The position numbers and the translations under genes are program-made. Source: an alpha proteobacterium SCGC AAA536-K22 (lineage in GTDB: Bacteria; Pseudomonadota; Alphaproteobacteria; Puniceispirillales; Marisalimonadaceae). From it: a stretch of DNA of 47,321 bases. How positions within the stretch are numbered: the first letter of the stretch is position 1; each line of letters begins with the position of its first letter. Below, piece by piece: positions 38,890 to 47,212 of the stretch. The notes under the pieces were generated by a model. It did not search any database. It was not told where the DNA came from and saw only the letters and a list, made by a program, of their open reading frames with translations. The stretch spans positions 88,351-135,671 of the forward strand of contig ATWQ01000003.1 of the NCBI GenBank assembly GCA_000421325.1, given 5' to 3'.

Positions 38890-41277
38890 TTGACTAATAC
38901 TGCGTACCCAATACTACCTCTCAGAGACATAGTTATATTTCCTCATATGATAGCTCCTCTATTTGTTGGAAGAATAAAATCTATAAAAGCAATTGAAGCA
39001 GTTATGGAAGAAAACAAAGAAATAGTTTTACTAACTCAAAAAAAACCATCAATTGAAGACCCTAAAGAAAAAGATTTATATAAAGTAGGTACTATTGGCA
39101 ATATTCTTCAGATGCTCAAGCTTCCTGATGGTACAGTAAAAGTATTGGTTGAAGGCAAATCTAGATGTATTGTAAAAAAAATTAATATATCAGAAGGTTA
39201 TTTAAGTACGGATGCAATATTATTAAAAAAACAAGATAAATTAGTTGGTGGTAATGAAACAACTACAAATTTATTAGATTTGTTTGAAAGGTATGCTAAA
39301 CTAAATGGAAAAATAAGCTCTGAAACCTTGTCCTCAATTTCCGAAATACAGGATCCAGCCACATTAACAGATACAATCATTAATAATTTAGTTTTTAACA
39401 TTGAAGAGAAACAATCTTTTCTTGAAATGATTAATCCTATTGAAAGAGTAGAAAGTTTAATAACAAAAATTAAAAACGAGATTGAAACCTTAAGTTCTGA
39501 AAGAAAAATACGAAGCCGTGTTAAAACCCAAATGGAAAAAACTCAACGTGAATATTATTTGAATGAGCAGTTAAAAGCTATTCAAAAAGAGCTTGGTTCA
39601 TCTGAAGATGGAAAAAATGAGTTTGATGAAATTGAAGGAAAAATAAATAAAGGTAAGTTATCAAAAGAAGCAAAAGATAAAGCATTATCAGAATTAAAAA
39701 AATTAAAAAACATGAGCCCTATGAGCGCTGAAGCCACAGTTGTAAGATCATATATTGATTGGTTAGTGTCAATTCCATGGACAAAAACTAATAAGGTGAA
39801 ATCTGATATACTCAAAGCTAGAGAAATCTTAGATAATGATCACTATGGATTAGAAAAAGTAAAAGATAGAGTAATCGAATTTTTGGCTGTCCAAAAGAGA
39901 ACTAAAGAGATTAAAGGTCCAATTTTATGTTTGGTTGGACCACCAGGGGTTGGTAAAACTTCTCTGGGAAAGTCAATCGCAGAGGCTACAGGAAGAGAAT
40001 ATATTAGAATGGCTTTAGGTGGAGTTAGGGATGAGGCTGAAATAAGGGGACATAGAAGAACATATATTGGCTCCTTACCTGGAAAAATAGTTCACGGTAT
40101 GAAAAAAGCCTCTGCAATTAACCCTTTATTTTTATTAGATGAAATAGATAAATTAGGTAATGATTATAGGGGCGATCCTTCTTCTGCACTTTTAGAAGTT
40201 TTAGATCCTGAACAAAATAAAACTTTTCAGGATCATTATCTTGAAATTGATTATGATTTGTCAAAAGTTTTGTTTATTACAACGTCTAATACCTTAAATA
40301 TGCCTCAAGCTTTACTTGATAGAATGGAAATAATCAGACTTGCAGGCTATACGGAAGACGAAAAATTAGAGATAGCTAAGCGTCATTTAATAAAAAAACA
40401 AATGGATAATTGCAAGCTAAAAAAGACAGAATTTTCTATTAATGAAGAAGCCCTGAAAATCATAATTCAGTCATATACAAGAGAAGCCGGTGTTAGAAAT
40501 TTAGAAAGACAATTAGCTAAGTTGACAAGAAAAGCGGTAACTTTAATAGAGAAAAAAGAAGCTGAATCAATAAATGTTACTAAAGAAAATATTAATGAAA
40601 TATTGGGTGTGCCAATATACCAAAGACAAGAAATTGAAAAAAATAATCTTATTGGCATGACTACAGGGTTAGCGTGGACTGAAGTTGGTGGTGAGTTGTT
40701 AACTATAGAAGCCGTTAAAGTACGAGGTAAAGGTAAAGTCTCAGCTACTGGAAAATTGGGTGATGTCATGAAAGAATCAGTTCAAGCAGCTGAATTTTTT
40801 ATAAAATCTAGAGCCCTATCATATGGTTTGAATCCTGTTCATTTAGAAAAAAATGACATACATGTTCACGTGCCAGAAGGTGCTACCCCAAAAGATGGAC
40901 CCTCAGCGGGAGTCGCTATGGTAACAAGTATAGTTTCTGCTTTAACAGAAATAAAGATTAAGAGTAATGTTGGTATGACAGGTGAGATAACTTTAAGAGG
41001 TAGAGTTCTTCCAATCGGTGGTTTAAAAGAAAAATTATTAGCGGCTAAAAGAGGTGGATTAGATACAGTTTTAATACCTATTGACAATAAAAAAGACCTA
41101 ATTGAAATACCGGACAATATAAAAGAACAATTAAAAATCATACCTGTAGATTCTATTGATCAGGTAATAGAAAATTCACTAGTTCACTTACCTCAAGAGT
41201 TAAGTGTTTTGGATGCAAGTAAATTAGGCACAGTTACTGATAAAAATATAACTGATGAGGCGAATATTTCGCACTAA
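38890..41277 (+). CDS. lon: ATP-dependent protease Lon
   Basis: 795-residue AAA+ protease. The N-terminal substrate-binding domain begins YPILPLRDIVIFPHMIAPLF; Walker A GPPGVGKTSLGKSIA lies near residue 350, Walker B LFLLDEIDKLG near 415; the proteolytic serine is in KDGPSAGVAM near 672 and its lysine in GGLKEKLLAAKRGG near 715. The start is TTG 38890 behind an AAGGA site; no ATG lies in frame before the conserved N-terminus. Sits between clpX and hup as in most alphaproteobacteria. Confidence 0.97.
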   Translation: MTNTAYPILPLRDIVIFPHMIAPLFVGRIKSIKAIEAVMEENKEIVLLTQKKPSIEDPKEKDLYKVGTIGNILQMLKLPDGTVKVLVEGKSRCIVKKINISEGYLSTDAILLKKQDKLVGGNETTTNLLDLFERYAKLNGKISSETLSSISEIQDPATLTDTIINNLVFNIEEKQSFLEMINPIERVESLITKIKNEIETLSSERKIRSRVKTQMEKTQREYYLNEQLKAIQKELGSSEDGKNEFDEIEGKINKGKLSKEAKDKALSELKKLKNMSPMSAEATVVRSYIDWLVSIPWTKTNKVKSDILKAREILDNDHYGLEKVKDRVIEFLAVQKRTKEIKGPILCLVGPPGVGKTSLGKSIAEATGREYIRMALGGVRDEAEIRGHRRTYIGSLPGKIVHGMKKASAINPLFLLDEIDKLGNDYRGDPSSALLEVLDPEQNKTFQDHYLEIDYDLSKVLFITTSNTLNMPQALLDRMEIIRLAGYTEDEKLEIAKRHLIKKQMDNCKLKKTEFSINEEALKIIIQSYTREAGVRNLERQLAKLTRKAVTLIEKKEAESINVTKENINEILGVPIYQRQEIEKNNLIGMTTGLAWTEVGGELLTIEAVKVRGKGKVSATGKLGDVMKESVQAAEFFIKSRALSYGLNPVHLEKNDIHVHVPEGATPKDGPSAGVAMVTSIVSALTEIKIKSNVGMTGEITLRGRVLPIGGLKEKLLAAKRGGLDTVLIPIDNKKDLIEIPDNIKEQLKIIPVDSIDQVIENSLVHLPQELSVLDASKLGTVTDKNITDEANISH

Positions 41278-41386
41278 GTAAAACTATTTTTATTATTATC
41301 TTTGTATTAATTAGCTTTATTTACTAGTTTAATGTTTTAAAATCGTTTATAAATATCTGAAATTTAATCTTTTAATGGAGGTACGA

Positions 41387-41662
41387 ATGAATAAAAATGA
41401 ATTAGTTGCAAGTGTTGCTGAAGCATCAGGTCTTTCAAAAGTTGACGCCGGAAAAGCTGTTGACGGTGTTTTTGAATCTATAACTGGAGCGCTTAAATCA
41501 GGTGGTGATGTTCGCATAGTCGGTTTTGGAACTTTTTCTGTTGCTAATCGTGCCGCTACAACAGGCAGAAATCCAAGAACTGGAGAAGCAATTCAAATTA
41601 AAGCATCTAAGCAACCTAAATTCAAGGCAGGAAGCCCATTAAAGGATGCAGTCAATAATTAA
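41387..41662 (+). CDS. hup: DNA-binding protein HU
   Basis: 91-residue nucleoid protein of the HU/IHF family: MNKNELVASVAEASGLSK dimerisation helices, the GFGTFSV turn, and the DNA-binding arm RNPRTGEAIQIKASKQPKFKAG (given from RNPRTGEAIQI). I start it at ATG 41387, which has a perfect GGAGG site 6 bases upstream; an upstream in-frame ATG (41375) would overlap that site. It follows lon and is closed by a strong hairpin terminator. Confidence 0.97.
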   Translation: MNKNELVASVAEASGLSKVDAGKAVDGVFESITGALKSGGDVRIVGFGTFSVANRAATTGRNPRTGEAIQIKASKQPKFKAGSPLKDAVNN

Positions 41663-41680
41663 TTAAAATTAATAAATTAA

Positions 41681-41710
41681 AAAAAGGCGTCTTATTTAAG
41701 ACGTCTTTTT
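41681..41710. terminator. Bidirectional terminator between hup and the methyltransferase
   Basis: Fourteen-pair arms (41681-41694 and 41697-41710, core GGCGTCTTA/TAAGACGTC with one G-T pair) with A5 on one side and T5 on the other. It can end hup on the plus strand and the converging methyltransferase on the minus strand, whose stop codon lies at the loop. Confidence 0.85.
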
Positions 41711-42229
41711 AATTAAACACCTTTGTTTGATGGATATTTTTTCTTCAATAACTTTGCCGTTAAAATAACTTAATATTTCGTTTTGCTTAGAAATTAGATT
41801 AATAATTTCTCTATCTTTTAAAAGGAAATTTGGATTTTTAGGGGATCCGTATTTTTCATTTCCTAGTGAAAACGTCTCATAAAATAAATACCCACCATTT
41901 TTTAATAAGTTAATTAATTTTTTAATTTTCGGTCTATATAAATAATTTACAACTATAATAATGTCATAATATTCATTTTTCAAAGGCCATTCTTCATCAG
42001 TTTCAAGGTCAAAACAAATTGTGTTAATATAATTAAACTTTCTATAGTCATCCAGTCTTTTACTATCTTTATCAATAGCGGTTATAATTTTATCTTTTTC
42101 TGCTAAATGAATACTATTTCTTCCATTTCCACTAGCAAAATCTAATATTTGAATTTTTCTTTTGGGTGCAATTAGTTTTATTTGTTCTATTATCCAGTTT
42201 GTTGGTCTTTCTTTTTTTATCCATAATAT
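41696..42229 (-). CDS. SAM-dependent methyltransferase, copy lacking a start codon (5'-truncated)
   Basis: Class I SAM-methyltransferase-like protein of about 175 residues: motif I is ILDFASGNGRNSIHLAE, the acidic residue after strand 2 is in TAIDKDSKR, and the later YDIIIVVNYLYRP and GGYLFYETFSLGNEKYG parts resemble TehB-like proteins. The frame is open up to a TAG at 42230-42232, but the codons before the conserved start are ATA TTA TGG ATA, with no usual start. The identical 5' sequence at the end of the window (from 47227) carries a proper TTG start and leader LLETK, so this copy appears cut off by five or six codons. If translation used an internal TTG (41983) the SAM site would be lost. 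Substrate unknown. Confidence 0.75.
   Translation of the reverse strand: MLWIKKERPTNWIIEQIKLIAPKRKIQILDFASGNGRNSIHLAEKDKIITAIDKDSKRLDDYRKFNYINTICFDLETDEEWPLKNEYYDIIIVVNYLYRPKIKKLINLLKNGGYLFYETFSLGNEKYGSPKNPNFLLKDREIINLISKQNEILSYFNGKVIEEKISIKQRCLIKKTS
42124..42218 (-). repeat. 95-bp inverted repeat, left copy
   Basis: The minus strand of this stretch is identical over 95 bases to 47227-47321 on the plus strand. It encodes the N-terminal part of the methyltransferase (KERPTNWIIEQIKLIAPKRK onward). Identity on the other side stops at a run of A residues, seven here and nine in the other copy. Confidence 0.95.
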
Positions 42230-42249
42230 CTAATTAAACTAAATTCACA

Positions 42250-42275
42250 TTTTAACAAGATTAATTTTGTTAAAA
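42250..42275 (-). terminator. Weak hairpin at the end of the TonB receptor gene
   Basis: TTTTAACAA (42250-42258) and TTGTTAAAA (42267-42275) are perfect 9-bp arms around eight bases, overlapping the stop codon of the minus-strand receptor gene. The stem is nearly all A-T, so termination strength is doubtful. Confidence 0.4.
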
Positions 42276-44249
42276 AGTAGCTTCAAACCCTAAAAACAAG
42301 GTTCTTCCAGGTTGAGGATATGCATATGGTTTATTTCCTGACCAAGCAGCACTTTTAATTAAATTTGTATAATATTTTTTATTTAAAATATTATTAATTG
42401 AGCCTTTTAGTTTAAAACTTTTAATTTTATGAGTAACGTTAAAATCTATTATTTGATACGCCTTAGATTTTGGCAGTAGATAAGTAGGATCGTTGCCAGA
42501 TCTTTGCTTACCCATATACTTATATTCTAAAGAGGTATCAGTGTAACTATCTAAATCATAGTTTAAAGACAGATTCCCTGAAATTCTTGGAACATACGAT
42601 GTCTCATTTCCCTTTTCTATACCTTTAGTAAAATGAGAATCTATAAACGTAGCGTTTGATTTAAGATTTAAATTATTATTAATAGATTGATCAAATTCAA
42701 TTTCTAAACCTTGATGAATAGATGGGTCGAAATTTTCATTATTAAGAGTAGTCTGGTTTAAATAAATTTGATTTTTGATTAATGTTCTAAATATAGATGC
42801 CTTATACCTGTGTTTTTTTTCAATTAATTCATATCCTAATTCAATATCATTTGAGTATTGATGATCAATATGCGTGTGACCAGGAGATGGACTAATTAAT
42901 GATATTATCTCATCTAACCTTGGTGATCTATAAGATCTAGAAACATGAGAAAATAATTTTTGACCATTTTGTAAATTATAATTAGCACCTAATGACCAAG
43001 CATAATTTTGTCTGTCATCTGAAGACAAACTAGTTTTAGTAGTATAATTATCTGTATCCAACTCATAATAATGGTAACGAAACCCTATTTCATAATCAAT
43101 TTTTTTATTTGATGAATGATTAAATTCAAATATTCCAAAAGGTTCAATTATATTTTGAGATGCTATATTATGATACTTTACCTGTGACCAATTATTTCCT
43201 ATAGCTCTGTAATCTGATTTAAAAAAATCCACACCAAATTTGGATTTAAGGTCTAGATTATTAAATTTGTATTTTTTTATAAGTTTTGAGCTAAACGTAG
43301 CCGTTTCTAAATTTGTTTTTGCTAATATATATCGACCACCAGATAGCGCTGAAGTAGTTTGGTCTTTGTCTTCAAATTTAAATACATTAGAAAATTTATT
43401 TCCCGAATCTAATATGTTTTGTGAACCAATACTTATAGAATTTACTTTTTCTGTTCCAAAATCTTCAGGAGTTCTTGAATATCTTGGTCTTATATAGAAG
43501 TCAGTTAAAGTAATATTTCCAGGTATCTCCGTCAATTGTTCTGAATAACTGAATTTAGCAAAATATCTGTTAATTGGATCCTTTAAAAAAGATAGATCAA
43601 AATTAAAGTTATCACTCTTGAATTTACTATTTTCACGATAACCTTGAGTATCTTCTTCAGAAACAAAACTTTGAATAACAAAGTTATTTAATTTTTTGGT
43701 GTAAGAAAAAGATTTGCTTTTAGAACTAAAAGATTTAAGAGAAGTTTTTAAATTAAGTTCATCTCTGACAAAATTCGGATTTTTAGTAATTATATTAACC
43801 GCGCCTCCAGTAGCTCCATCTCCAAATAAAACTCCTGCTGAACCACCTTTAATCATCTCAATTTCATATATGTCACCAATATTTATATTTGATAAATTAG
43901 CTCCTCCCATTGTCATGTCAGTTAATCTAATACCATTTACAAGAATAAGTATATTACGAGATGCTTGTTCACCAAACCCTCTCATTCTGACAGATGTTTT
44001 TGCATCGGTACCATAGTAGTAATTTTCAAAATTAATGCCTGAATATTTTGAAATCAAATCACCTATTGTTTTATATGATGATTTTCTTATCTCATTATAA
44101 TCAATTATAGTAGTTGAACTTCCTATTACATTTTTATTAATTTTAGAAGGATATATTGTAATTCTTAATGGTTTTGAGGTGTCAGAATATGACATGGAAA
44201 TTGAAAAAAATGTTAATATTATAGGTAAAATTAACGCACGTGTAATCAT
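42270..44249 (-). CDS. btuB: TonB-dependent outer-membrane receptor, probable cobalamin receptor BtuB
   Basis: 659-residue outer-membrane receptor. A signal peptide (ITRALILPIILTFFSIS, cut near YS-D) is followed by the plug domain with TIGDLISKYSGINFEN, SVRMRGFGEQASRNILILVN (in part) and VLFGDGATGGAVNIITK, then a long beta-barrel closing with GRTLFLGFEATF, a typical C-terminal phenylalanine. I start it at ATG 44249, six bases after a strong GGAGG site; the upstream TTG at 44264 is not needed. The 5' leader holds a cobalamin riboswitch, so B12 uptake is the likely role and expression should fall when B12 is plentiful. Periplasmic and inner-membrane partners (BtuFCD) are not in the window. Confidence 0.9.
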   Translation of the reverse strand: MITRALILPIILTFFSISMSYSDTSKPLRITIYPSKINKNVIGSSTTIIDYNEIRKSSYKTIGDLISKYSGINFENYYYGTDAKTSVRMRGFGEQASRNILILVNGIRLTDMTMGGANLSNINIGDIYEIEMIKGGSAGVLFGDGATGGAVNIITKNPNFVRDELNLKTSLKSFSSKSKSFSYTKKLNNFVIQSFVSEEDTQGYRENSKFKSDNFNFDLSFLKDPINRYFAKFSYSEQLTEIPGNITLTDFYIRPRYSRTPEDFGTEKVNSISIGSQNILDSGNKFSNVFKFEDKDQTTSALSGGRYILAKTNLETATFSSKLIKKYKFNNLDLKSKFGVDFFKSDYRAIGNNWSQVKYHNIASQNIIEPFGIFEFNHSSNKKIDYEIGFRYHYYELDTDNYTTKTSLSSDDRQNYAWSLGANYNLQNGQKLFSHVSRSYRSPRLDEIISLISPSPGHTHIDHQYSNDIELGYELIEKKHRYKASIFRTLIKNQIYLNQTTLNNENFDPSIHQGLEIEFDQSINNNLNLKSNATFIDSHFTKGIEKGNETSYVPRISGNLSLNYDLDSYTDTSLEYKYMGKQRSGNDPTYLLPKSKAYQIIDFNVTHKIKSFKLKGSINNILNKKYYTNLIKSAAWSGNKPYAYPQPGRTLFLGFEATF

Positions 44250-44361
44250 AATTGCCTCCAGCAAACTAATAAATTTAAAGAGCCTAAGCCCTCAACTTTT
44301 TAGTCGCCAGACGATATATTACACGTGCCATCTACTCTACCCGGAAGCTGACAAAGCGACA

Positions 44362-44537
44362 GTCTATGGCAGGTCTCCTGGCTTATGCTTCACAGTTCAG
44401 GTAACCTTCCCGGAATAATTCCAGTGGTACATCTACCATTACTAAGCACTTACAGTTGCGGGGACAGCTTTGGCATACAATTCAAATGAATTACCAAATT
44501 CCCATTTTAAGCTTGAAGAAAACTTCGAAGCACCATA
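44362..44537 (-). promoter_or_regulatory. Cobalamin riboswitch
   Basis: Read on the minus strand, the leader contains the family's conserved blocks in order: GGTGC, AAAATGGGAAT, GCTGTCCCCGCAACTGTAAG, CCACTG, GGGAAGG, and the B12 box AGCCAGGAGACCTGCC (44368-44383). It lies about 110 bases before the receptor start, inside the 350-base gap shared with the divergent epimerase gene. The region between the B12 box and the ribosome-binding site should hold the expression platform, including a GACTGTCGC...GTCAGC segment; whether it works on translation or termination is not clear from reading. Confidence 0.95.
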
Positions 44538-44598
44538 AACATCTTATTATTAGTTTAATTAATCCTACCAATGCAAGTTTTAAATAAGATTCTTTTAA

Positions 44599-45447
44599 AT
44601 GATCAAATTAACAATTCTTGGAAACGGCTACACTGCCCAATTTTTATCAAAAGAGGCTTTAAAAAAAGGTTTTCAAGTTTCTATAATTACAAGAAATATT
44701 TCAAAGCCAAGAAAAAATATTCATTATTTTAATTTTTATGATTCTGTAAATATTTCAGAAAAGCTTAGTAAAGAAAATATAATTTCTACAGTCCCCCCTA
44801 ATGAAGAGGGTCTTGATCCAATAATTCAAAAGTATGGAAAATCGATTGCATCGAATAAAAATAAAATTATCTATTTTTCTGCAACATCAGTGTATGGAGA
44901 AGGAGAAATAGATGAAGAAACTAAACCTAATCCCAAACATAATAGAGGTCTAATTAGACTTAATGCCGAAGAAAAATGGATAAAAACCAATCAAAATATA
45001 TCAATTTTTCGAATCGCGGGTATATACGGTCCTAAAAGACATCCCATGATTAGATATCTTGAGGGTAATAACAAAATTATAGTTAAAAAAGACTATATTC
45101 CAAACAGAATACATGTTGAAGATTTGTCTTCAATAGCTATTCAAATTTTAACTAAAAATCTTAACTATAAAATTGTAAATATATGCGATCAAAACAAAAT
45201 CAGTAGTTACGAAGCCGTTAAATATGTCACAAACAAATTAAAATTAAAGGAACCGTTAATTATTAAATATAACCCAAATAAAATTTCTGATAATTTGAAA
45301 TCTTTTTATGAGTTTAATAGAATTATCAAATGTAAAGTTATAGAAAATCAACTTAAATATGAATATAAACATCCAGACTACACAGAAGCTTTACTTACTT
45401 TAACTAAAAAATTAATAAAAACACAAATGAATTCTAGGATAAATTAA
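44599..45447 (+). CDS. NAD(P)-dependent epimerase/dehydratase-like protein (extended SDR, YeeZ type)
   Basis: 282-residue Rossmann-fold protein. The N-terminal nucleotide loop is TILGNGYTAQFLSKEA (GxGxxG type), the strand-4 region reads IIYFSATSVYGEGEIDEETK where a catalytic YxxxK would normally be looked for, and RIAGIYGPKRHPM and NRIHVEDLSSIAIQIL are typical of extended SDR proteins similar to YeeZ. The expected active-site tyrosine is not obvious, so it may have changed function. It runs directly into the ferredoxin-NADP reductase gene with no gap. Function unknown. Confidence 0.8.
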   Translation: MIKLTILGNGYTAQFLSKEALKKGFQVSIITRNISKPRKNIHYFNFYDSVNISEKLSKENIISTVPPNEEGLDPIIQKYGKSIASNKNKIIYFSATSVYGEGEIDEETKPNPKHNRGLIRLNAEEKWIKTNQNISIFRIAGIYGPKRHPMIRYLEGNNKIIVKKDYIPNRIHVEDLSSIAIQILTKNLNYKIVNICDQNKISSYEAVKYVTNKLKLKEPLIIKYNPNKISDNLKSFYEFNRIIKCKVIENQLKYEYKHPDYTEALLTLTKKLIKTQMNSRIN

Positions 45448-46224
45448 TTGTCAAAATTCTCTAATAATTCTCATAAAGTAACATTTATAAAACACTGGAC
45501 TGAAAGTTTATTTTCTTTTCGAATTGAAAGACCACCAAGTTTTAAATTTAGGTCTGGCGAATTTGTAATGATTGGTCTACCAAATGAAGAAGATAAACCT
45601 ATATTGAGAGCTTATTCAATCGCCTCACCCAGTTGGTCAGAAGAATTAGAATTTTATTCAATTATTGTAAAAGATGGCCCTTTAACATCAAAATTAAAAA
45701 ATATAAAAATTGATGATAAAATAATAATGATGCCTAAGTCTACTGGCACATTGGTTTTAGACGCATTAAAACCCGGAAAAAGGTTGTTTTTACTCTCTTC
45801 TGGAACTGGTTTTGCACCTTTTGCATCACTTATTAGAGAACCAGAAACATATGAAAAATTTGAGACAGTTATTGTAACTCATACTTGCAGAACTATCCAA
45901 GAACTGTCCTATAGCAAAGAAGTAATTAATGAAAGCAACAATGACGAAATTATAAAGGAATTTATTTCAAATAAATTAATCACTTATCATTCCACAACAA
46001 GGGAAAAATTTATCAATAACGGAAGAATAACAGAACTTCTTACTACTAATAAAATTTTTAAAGATCTTAAAATTGAATATATATCTTCAAGCGATAGATT
46101 TATGTTTTGTGGGTCAATGGGACTAAATAATGATTTAAAGGCTATAATGATAAAACATAATTTACAAGAAGGTGCAAATAACAATCCTGCCGAATTTGTT
46201 TTAGAAAAGGCTTTTGCTGGTTAA
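45448..46224 (+). CDS. fpr: Ferredoxin--NADP+ reductase
   Basis: 258-residue flavoprotein exchanging electrons between NADPH and ferredoxin or flavodoxin. FAD motif RAYSIASPS near residue 52, NADP-binding SSGTGFAPFASLIREP near 112, FMFCGSM near 220, and the C-terminus FVLEKAFAG, as in bacterial Fpr proteins ending in a short extension. Start is TTG 45448, the base directly after the stop of the epimerase gene, with an AGGAT stretch upstream; coupling is likely. Useful for Fe-S assembly, redox stress and possibly the reduction needed by QueG. Confidence 0.92.
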   Translation: MSKFSNNSHKVTFIKHWTESLFSFRIERPPSFKFRSGEFVMIGLPNEEDKPILRAYSIASPSWSEELEFYSIIVKDGPLTSKLKNIKIDDKIIMMPKSTGTLVLDALKPGKRLFLLSSGTGFAPFASLIREPETYEKFETVIVTHTCRTIQELSYSKEVINESNNDEIIKEFISNKLITYHSTTREKFINNGRITELLTTNKIFKDLKIEYISSSDRFMFCGSMGLNNDLKAIMIKHNLQEGANNNPAEFVLEKAFAG

Positions 46225-46225
46225 C

Positions 46226-46945
46226 TTACCAGCTTTCTATATCAGGCCTTAACTCTACATCAAATGACCAAGCAGAACGTTTTTGTTGTGATATTCTAAA
46301 TATTTCTTCAGCTATATCTTCTGGCTGGGCAAATTCCATTTCGTCTTTGTTTTTTTGATGTTCAATTCTACTTCTTGTCCAAGGAGTGTTTATAGATGCA
46401 TCTATAGTTACATATGAGACGTGAATACCTTTAGAGCCAAAGTCACGAGCTAAAGATTGTGCTAAAATCCTTTGAGCAGCTTTGGTAGGTGCAAAATAGG
46501 GTGTCAAAGCAACACCCCTATGTGCTGCAGTATTTCCTGTAACTATAATTACGCCCTTATTATTATCTAGCATGTCCGGTATCAGAAAATGAGCCAAATA
46601 CATAAGCGAAGTTGTATTAATTCGAAAGTTTTTTTCTAACCATTCTGGTTTACCGTTAAGCAAATATTCAAAATTTCCTTTAACAGCATTATGAATTAGT
46701 ACTTCTGGAGCTCCCATTTCATCTTTTATTTTCTTACATGTATTTTCTAAAACGGTTAAGTCTGATACGTCACAAACGTAGCCTTTAGAGCTTAATAATT
46801 CCTTCTCAAATTTAATTAACCTTTCTCTAGTTCTAGCTATCATTGCAATTCTATATCCAGCTTTAGCAAACCGTCGAGCTGTAAAACCACCTGTCCCATC
46901 ACCAAGACCAGTAATTAAGCAAACTGGTTTATCAGTCTTTAACAT
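46226..46945 (-). CDS. SDR-family oxidoreductase with altered active site
   Basis: 239-residue short-chain dehydrogenase fold. The cofactor loop is TGLGDGTGGFTARRFAKAG (TGxxxGxG), followed by MIARTRERL and VCDVSDL. In the catalytic segment the residues before the lysine read YFAPTK: the lysine is kept, but the residue four before it is phenylalanine rather than tyrosine (a tyrosine sits one further back). A subfamily with FAPxKAAQ is known to me, so this looks inherited rather than random. I start it at ATG 46945 behind a GGAG site; a longer frame from 46963 lacks one. It is tail to tail with fpr (1-base gap). Confidence 0.87.
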   Translation of the reverse strand: MLKTDKPVCLITGLGDGTGGFTARRFAKAGYRIAMIARTRERLIKFEKELLSSKGYVCDVSDLTVLENTCKKIKDEMGAPEVLIHNAVKGNFEYLLNGKPEWLEKNFRINTTSLMYLAHFLIPDMLDNNKGVIIVTGNTAAHRGVALTPYFAPTKAAQRILAQSLARDFGSKGIHVSYVTIDASINTPWTRSRIEHQKNKDEMEFAQPEDIAEEIFRISQQKRSAWSFDVELRPDIESW

Positions 46946-47040
46946 GATAAATCTCCAAAACATTCATAATTACATATAAATAGTAGTAAGAATTTTATAT
47001 TATGTAAATTATTTGAGACTGATTAATTTTATTATTGAAA
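46946..47040. other. AT-rich gap between the SDR gene and tRNA-Val
   Basis: Ninety-five AT-rich bases upstream of the minus-strand SDR gene and downstream of the minus-strand tRNA-Val. Apart from the SDR ribosome-binding site I see no distinct element. Confidence 0.4.
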
Positions 47041-47116
47041 TGGTGGGCGGTGACGGTCTCGAACCGCCGACATTCTCGGTGTAAACGAGATGCTCTACCA
47101 ACTGAGCTAACCGCCC
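47041..47116 (-). tRNA. tRNA-Val (anticodon TAC)
   Basis: On the minus strand, 76 nucleotides: acceptor GGGCGGT/ACCGCCC, D arm AGCTCAGTTGGTAGAGC, anticodon stem CTCGT..ACGAG-like around TTTACAC giving TAC, T arm GGTTCGAGACC, discriminator A and encoded CCA. In many alphaproteobacteria a tRNA-Val follows hup; here it lies 5.4 kb away from hup and on the opposite strand, beyond the block bounded by the inverted repeat. Confidence 0.96.
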
Positions 47117-47212
47117 ATTTAATATAAGTTTATACGTAATTTTAATAAAGTTGACAACTATGAACTTATTTATTTTTATTAATAAATATAACTTAGGCTT
47201 AAGGCATAAAAA

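Noticed and set aside
41375-41386. Upstream ATG as the hup start
   Set aside because: It overlaps the GGAGG site that serves the ATG at 41387, and the family begins at the latter.
44179-44418. Open frame on the plus strand across the btuB start and riboswitch
   Set aside because: The region is explained by the riboswitch and receptor gene on the other strand; the frame has no ribosome-binding site or family features.
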